Assembly (NCBI GenBank): GCA_028565635.1 | Contig: JAOXYB010060179.1 | Location: 1 to 10,766 of the forward strand | Length of the DNA stretch: 10,766 nucleotides | Direction of reading: 5' to 3' | DNA from: Phoronis ovalis | Taxonomy: Eukaryota > Phoronida > Phoronidae | Shown: positions 8,801 to 10,766 of the stretch, piece by piece | Position numbering within the stretch: the stretch's first letter is position 1 | How the letters are laid out: each line of letters begins with the position of its first letter | Notes under the pieces: generated by a model | Seen by the model: only the letters and a program-made list of their open reading frames with translations | What the model was told of the DNA's origin: nothing | Databases searched by the model: none | Made by a program: the position numbers and the translations under genes

Positions 8801-10410
8801 TGATTGGTCCACCTAATGTAGGTCGTCACGAACTCAGACAGAGGCTAATGGAGAGCAATGCAGACAGATTTGGTGCTGCTGTACCTCGTAAGTATACAGT
8901 TTATGAATGAATTAGCTGTACAATGTTAAGTTCTTTAACAAATGTTTCTCTTTGCCTAGCTAATTTCAAGATGCTAAGACTGGACTATTATTTGATTTTA
9001 TAGATACGCTAATGTAATCTCCAAGTTCTTTCTTATCTTAACTATGTTGATATAAGTTGTTAGGGGTACGGAAATTAATTTTATTTTCTTTTAGGCTAAT
9101 TTGTTTCGTTTCATTTTCACAGTTGATGCTGTTTCAGTATAGTGCGTTCCTGATTTTGTGATAACTAACATTCAAGAGCTTGTTTATTTATCATGGCATG
9201 TTAACCGTTTACTGCATGCACTTGCATCATTATCACTTGTTCACTGGCAAAGTGTTACATTAAAATGCATTTCCTAAATGTTTATTCTATTCATCAGCAC
9301 TATGAAACTTGCTTAAATAGTTAATGTACAAATACTACAAATTTCAGTCAATTTGCTGTTACAATGTTGTTTGAAGAGAGATAAAATGAGATTATGTTCT
9401 AGTACCACAATATATGTTGATCCATTTGTTTAGTGGCATTTTCAAGGCATCAAAATTTGCAGTGAAAGCCATTATCAAGTTGTAGCTTTGTACAGTATGT
9501 TTAGTTGCATTTAACATACACGGCAACCTGAATAGCTGATGTCTTTTAAATCATATCACTTGTGTAGCTGTCTGTTCTTAGCAGCATGTAGTAAACAGCA
9601 TGGAACGGCATGGACTGTTTTCTCTTTTAGATACAAGTCGCCCACGGAAAGACACAGAAGTGGATGCAAAAGACTACCATTTTGTACCACGACATGTTTT
9701 TGAAGCTGATATTGTACAGAATAAATTTGTAGAACATGGTGAATATGAAAAGAGCCTTTATGGAACAAGTTTGGAAGCCATTCGTCAAGTTATTAACTCA
9801 GGGAAAGTATGCGTTCTCAACTTATATCCACAGGTTAGTAATTCTTTCTCTCTGAGAAGTTGGTGGTAAACAATTTTCATAATATACTTTACTAATCTTG
9901 TTATTTCTGATTTTCTGTTGCGTTCTCACTTTGAACCATAAAAAAAACGATAAATTTTCATCTGAATAAACTATTTGCTTGCACTAGGTGCATAGCAAAA
10001 GCAATCCTACAGTTCATTTAATGAAGGATCTGTCTGGCCACACCTCTCAACATGCGCCAATTCATTCATAAATGTGGAAACTTTTGGAGTTGATAAGGTT
10101 TGTCTTGCTATGCCATCGCTAGCCTGTTAATTCATTATTATAAATACAAACATGAATGTTTTGCACTGTGACCACTAATTTTTGACAACCATGTTGTAGA
10201 ATTATTTTGTTTTTCAGCTAGCTATTAACTCTTTAATTGATTCATATATATATATTATCACATGTCAATAATCCTTCATTCCAACAATTTCTGTTTCAGT
10301 CGCTGAAAATTTTGAAGGCATCTGACTTAAAGCCATATGTTGTTTTTGTTGCTCCTCCTAATCTGGAAAAATTAAGAGTCAACAGAATGAAAGCTGGTGT
10401 GAAAATGACA
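1914..10410 (+). CDS. sdt: Stardust / PALS1 (MPP5) MAGUK polarity scaffold, partial at both ends
   Basis: Joined coding exons are 1914-2852, 5011-5303, 5923-6069, 6385-6460, 6704-6870, 7172-7371, 8315-8439, 8720-8887, 9631-9833 and 10300-10410, with an optional exon at 7736-7768. All introns are GT-AG and the join is 809 codons without a stop. The domain order is ECR1 (145-153), ECR2 (204-222), L27N (about 314-366), L27C (about 377-424), PDZ (447-525), SH3 (541-607), Hook (608-671) and GUK (672 onward). This is the PALS1/Stardust order, and similarity to human PALS1 runs across almost every exon. The family protein sits at the apical or subapical membrane of epithelial cells and links Crumbs to Patj, Lin-7 and Par6. 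Human PALS1 has 675 residues; this protein has a longer N-terminus, as in Drosophila Stardust. The first exon or exons and about 65 C-terminal residues are missing. ECR1 and the polarity-type L27 pair make other MPP family members unlikely. Confidence 0.95.
2857..2920. repeat. perfect 32-bp tandem duplication at the 5' splice site
   Basis: Copy one is 2857-2888 and copy two is 2889-2920, identical over 32 bases, beginning GTGCAGATTTAGTGCTTCAT. The first copy begins at base +5 of the intron, so it includes the end of the donor. The second copy has ATATGTGC in place of GGTGAGTGC and does not recreate a donor. Confidence 0.95.
3140..3512 (+). repeat. two diverged copies of a ~52-bp interspersed segment (3140-3192, 3461-3512)
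   Basis: GGGTATGCAGCCCTGGCCTA and GGGTGTGCGGCACAGGCTTA open the two copies. Both go on to AAAA(G/A)CCGGAT, a CTCT, then CTG or CTA and a T-run ending in CCT. By eye about three quarters of bases agree. A weaker third match lies at 3573-3597 (TGCAGATCCTCTCTGCTAAT). They look like remains of a transposable-element family; no coding capacity or termini are visible. Confidence 0.5.
4264..4297. repeat. 10-bp inverted repeat with AATAAA in the loop
   Basis: AAGAAGTAAA (4264-4273) pairs exactly with TTTACTTCTT (4288-4297), leaving a 14-base loop that contains AATAAA. No coding exon precedes it closely, so a functional polyadenylation site is unlikely but not excluded. Confidence 0.4.
5011..5303 (+). 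CDS. sdt: sdt exon encoding L27N and the first part of L27C
   Basis: Acceptor ATTGTTTCAG ends at 5010 and donor GTATGT starts at 5304. The split codon G+GT gives Gly313; the exon then encodes 314-410 and ends in phase 0. It starts with [15 protein letters not shown], close to human IEDLFSSLKHIQHTL, the first helix of L27N. Two further helices run to about residue 366, followed by the TPPPVPL linker. L27C begins near [10 protein letters not shown] (human AQEVQTVLK) and continues into the next exon. In PALS1, L27N pairs with the L27 domain of Patj and L27C pairs with Lin-7. These heteromeric helical bundles assemble the Crumbs complex. The ATG at 4989 that opens this frame lies in intron and is not a start. 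Confidence 0.95.
5304..5922 (+). other. intron within the L27C coding region (619 bp)
   Basis: GTATGT to TTTCAG, phase 0. A run of 18 T lies at 5419-5436, and could be the tail of an old minus-strand retroposed copy or a simple microsatellite. Nothing else is recognised. Confidence 0.85.
5923..6069 (+). CDS. sdt: sdt exon encoding the end of L27C, a linker and the first PDZ strand
   Basis: Acceptor TCATGTTTTCAG ends at 5922 and donor GTAAGT starts at 6070. Both ends are phase 0, encoding residues 411-459. [11 protein letters not shown] completes the last L27C helix (human ALLLAHDKVAE). A short [10 protein letters not shown] linker follows; the human protein has a different acidic linker here. 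Then [19 protein letters not shown] matches human YESIGQYGGETVKIVRIEK, the lead-in and first beta strand of the PDZ domain. The exon ends on DPL, so the intron cuts the PDZ carboxylate-binding loop just before its GAT. Confidence 0.95.
6070..6384 (+). other. intron splitting the PDZ carboxylate loop (315 bp)
   Basis: GTAAGT to AACAG, phase 0. I see no repeat, alternative exon or RNA gene in it. Confidence 0.85.
6385..6460 (+). CDS. sdt: sdt exon encoding the PDZ carboxylate loop and strand B
   Basis: This is a 76-nt exon, too short to stand out alone. Acceptor CATTGTAACAG ends at 6384 and donor GTGAGT starts at 6461. It encodes 460-484 plus the G of Gly485. [20 protein letters not shown] matches human [20 protein letters not shown] almost residue for residue. 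With DPL from the previous exon it forms the PLGA loop that replaces the classical GLGF loop in PALS1. The PDZ domain of this family binds the C-terminal ERLI motif of Crumbs, helped by the SH3-GUK unit. Confidence 0.96.
6704..6870 (+). CDS. sdt: sdt exon encoding the second half of the PDZ domain and the PDZ-SH3 linker
   Basis: Acceptor TATGTATTTTTAG ends at 6703 and donor GTAAGT starts at 6871. The codon split G+GC completes Gly485; the exon encodes 486-540 and ends in phase 0. [20 protein letters not shown] (486-505) is nearly identical to human PALS1 and carries the GDEILEING signature of PDZ domains. [21 protein letters not shown] is the second PDZ helix and last strand. The remaining 15 residues form a Pro-rich linker ([13 protein letters not shown]) that leads into the SH3 domain. 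Confidence 0.96.
6871..7171 (+). other. intron between the PDZ and SH3 exons (301 bp)
   Basis: GTAAGT to CAAAG, phase 0. A 13-bp direct repeat, CTGTAGTTAACAT, occurs at 7020-7032 and 7074-7086, 54 bases apart. Nothing else is recognised. Confidence 0.85.
7172..7371 (+). CDS. sdt: sdt exon encoding the SH3 domain
   Basis: Acceptor TTTTATTTCAAAG ends at 7171 and donor GTAAGT starts at 7372. The start is phase 0 and the end leaves CA of a split codon. It encodes 541-606. [20 protein letters not shown] and [15 protein letters not shown] are the usual MAGUK SH3 strands, NWWQAYREG (581-589) carries the WW pair, and [11 protein letters not shown] ends the domain. In human PALS1 the same stretch reads [20 protein letters not shown]. 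MAGUK SH3 domains act mainly by packing against the GUK domain, and in PALS1 as part of the Crumbs-binding PDZ-SH3-GUK unit. The split codon becomes Gln whether the next exon is 8315 (CA+G) or the candidate microexon (CA+A). Confidence 0.96.
7653..7735 (+). promoter_or_regulatory. long AG-free pyrimidine tract and 3' splice site of the microexon
   Basis: The stretch from 7653 to the acceptor at 7734-7735 has no AG and is mostly T and C, with repeated TTCT, CTTT and TCTTCC runs. Such a tract could support recognition of an exon too short to be defined by itself. It also resembles binding sites of polypyrimidine-tract-binding proteins, which would allow repression. Which of these applies cannot be told from sequence. 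Confidence 0.5.
7736..7768 (+). CDS. sdt: candidate 33-nt in-frame cassette microexon between SH3 and Hook
   Basis: The element is flanked by CCCTCTTCCAG (ending 7735) and GTAAGA (from 7769). It is 33 nt, a multiple of three, and its phase is the same as the SH3 exon end and Hook exon start. Splicing it in gives Gln, then [11 protein letters not shown], then REAIKQT, with no stop. Skipping it gives QREAIKQT, which matches the contiguous human sequence. An 81-nt AG-free tract (7653-7733), very rich in T and C, precedes it and is far stronger than at the other introns of this gene. This suggests a regulated, alternatively spliced exon. I know of no described counterpart in Stardust or PALS1, and the peptide has no motif I recognise. 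No transcript data were available, so this remains a prediction. Confidence 0.55.
8315..8439 (+). CDS. sdt: sdt exon encoding the basic Hook region
   Basis: Acceptor GATTTTTTCTTAG ends at 8314 and donor GTATGT starts at 8440. The first base completes Gln607 and the last base begins Asp649. The residues are [20 protein letters not shown], then MLCAKN, seven lysines and LYNAGSTD (608-648). Human PALS1 has REAMKQTIEEDKEPEK...WCAKKNKKKRKKVLYNAN at this place, so the assignment is secure despite the low complexity. The Hook is the linker between the SH3 fold and the last SH3 strand and GUK domain; in MAGUKs it binds partners and tunes the SH3-GUK contact. The lysine run is written partly with nine consecutive A (8406-8414). 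Confidence 0.93.
8720..8887 (+). CDS. sdt: sdt exon encoding the last SH3 strand and the start of GUK with its degenerate P-loop
   Basis: Acceptor TTGTTCTCATAG ends at 8719 and donor GTAAGT starts at 8888. G+AT gives Asp649; the exon encodes 650-704 and leaves C of His705. [20 protein letters not shown] (653-672) matches human [40 protein letters not shown] is the GUK P-loop region: active guanylate kinases have GxxGxGK[ST], but here it is GPPNVGRHE without the lysine. This loss is normal for MAGUKs, whose GUK domains bind proteins and do not phosphorylate GMP. Confidence 0.96.
8888..9630 (+). other. intron within the GUK coding region (743 bp)
   Basis: GTAAGT to CTTTTAG, phase 1. It has two cryptic-looking acceptors near 9121 (TTTTCACAG) and 9138 (CTGTTTCAG), with no donor that would make a phase-compatible exon. 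No repeats or genes are seen. Confidence 0.85.
9631..9833 (+). CDS. sdt: sdt exon encoding the GUK core (former GMP-binding region)
   Basis: Acceptor TTTTCTCTTTTAG ends at 9630 and donor GTTAGT starts at 9834. C+AT gives His705, and the exon encodes 706-772, ending in phase 0. [39 protein letters not shown] and [20 protein letters not shown] match the central GUK sequence of human PALS1 ([39 protein letters not shown]). In other MAGUK GUK domains this former GMP pocket recognises phosphopeptides. The exon ends at LNLYPQ, where human PALS1 reads LSLRTQ. Confidence 0.96.
9834..10299 (+). other. intron within the GUK coding region (466 bp)
   Basis: GTTAGT to GTTTCAG, phase 0. A short AT dinucleotide run lies at about 10243-10256. 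Nothing else is recognised. Confidence 0.85.
10300..10410 (+). CDS. sdt: sdt exon encoding a late GUK segment; the gene continues past the window
   Basis: Acceptor AATTTCTGTTTCAG ends at 10299 and donor GTAAGT starts at 10411. Both ends are phase 0 and it encodes 773-809. [20 protein letters not shown] matches human [20 protein letters not shown]. The following [17 protein letters not shown] is the less conserved lid region. The family still needs about 65 residues, including the EMEQNNGHYFD-type segment and the C-terminus; these must be coded beyond 10766, since nothing like them is seen in the last 356 bases. Confidence 0.94.
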
Positions 10411-10488
10411 GTAAGTTAGAAAACGACAAATGTTGTTGGCTTTTTGTACCCCCAGCAGTAGGTACTTGGGATTTACCCTGCGACCGCC

Positions 10489-10766
10489 ACGTCAGATTCA
10501 CTGTTATCAAGATATCTCAAGAAGGGAATGTGATATCCATTTGAAACTTATCATATATTACTCACATAGTGACAATGAAGCCTATTGATTCTTGGGGTCA
10601 TTCAGAGCCAAAATGGCCGACTGGCATCCACATCAAGTTCATCAAATTCACTGTTAGTGGGATATCTCAAGAAGGGAATGTGATATCCATTTGAAATTTA
10701 AATTATTTATTACTCGCATAGTGACAATGAAGCCTATTGATTTTGAGGTCATTCAGAACCAAAATG
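10489..10766. repeat. ~150-bp tandem repeat in the last intron, at least 1.85 units, running off the edge
   Basis: The segment from GTCAGATTCACTGTTA (10491) to CAGAGCCAAAATG (about 10615) recurs from ATCAAATTCACTGTTA (10641) to the window end. GATATCTCAAGAAGGGAATG occurs exactly at 10511 and 10661, and GTGACAATGAAGCCTATTGA exactly at 10569 and 10721. The offset is 150 and then 152 bases, so one 2-bp indel separates the copies. High identity suggests a recent or homogenised satellite-like or transposon-borne repeat. No reading frame spans it. Confidence 0.92.

Noticed and set aside
8678-8845. Loss of the P-loop lysine as evidence of a broken guanylate kinase
   Set aside because: The MAGUK GUK domain normally lacks catalytic residues; this is typical and not a defect.

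Overview
The window is animal nuclear DNA. It carries the 3' two thirds of one multi-exon plus-strand gene, the orthologue of Drosophila stardust (sdt), called PALS1 or MPP5 in vertebrates. This is the membrane-associated guanylate kinase (MAGUK) scaffold of the Crumbs apical polarity complex. Ten exons can be placed to the base because each one-frame block of MAGUK-like protein ends at a GT donor or AG acceptor, and all splice phases agree. Spliced together, bases 1914-10410 give 809 complete in-frame codons without a stop. The protein matches human PALS1 from the conserved N-terminal Par6-binding motif into the guanylate kinase-like domain. The start codon, the 5' exons and about the last 65 residues of the family lie outside or are unresolved. 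The AT-rich sequence, introns of 0.2-2.2 kb and a Stardust-type long N-terminus suggest an arthropod, probably an insect; this taxon call is inference.

Layout: 1-1913 is non-coding or unresolved 5' sequence. It has a 15-bp tandem repeat at the left edge, a TATA box near 1536, and an open frame from 1814 that runs into the first certain exon. 1914-2852 is a large exon with the unstructured N-terminus: Asn-rich segment, Par6-binding ECR1, proline-rich insert and ECR2. 2853-5010 is the largest intron, with small repeats. 5011-6069 (two exons) encode the L27N and L27C domains, 6385-6870 (two exons) the PDZ domain, 7172-7371 the SH3 domain, 8315-8439 the basic Hook, and 8720-10410 (three exons) most of the GUK domain. 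The right edge is an intron filled by a ~150-bp tandem repeat.

The parts work as one scaffold. In the family, L27N binds the L27 domain of Patj, L27C binds Lin-7, the PDZ-SH3-GUK unit binds the Crumbs cytoplasmic tail, and ECR1 binds the Par6 PDZ.

The main new observation is a candidate 33-nt in-frame cassette microexon at 7736-7768, between the SH3 and Hook exons. It follows an 81-nt AG-free pyrimidine tract, is phase-compatible on both sides, and would insert 11 residues at the SH3-Hook hinge. No second gene, RNA gene or intact mobile element was recognised.

Residue numbers count from the first complete codon of the 1914 exon (Pro1 at 1916), without the microexon.
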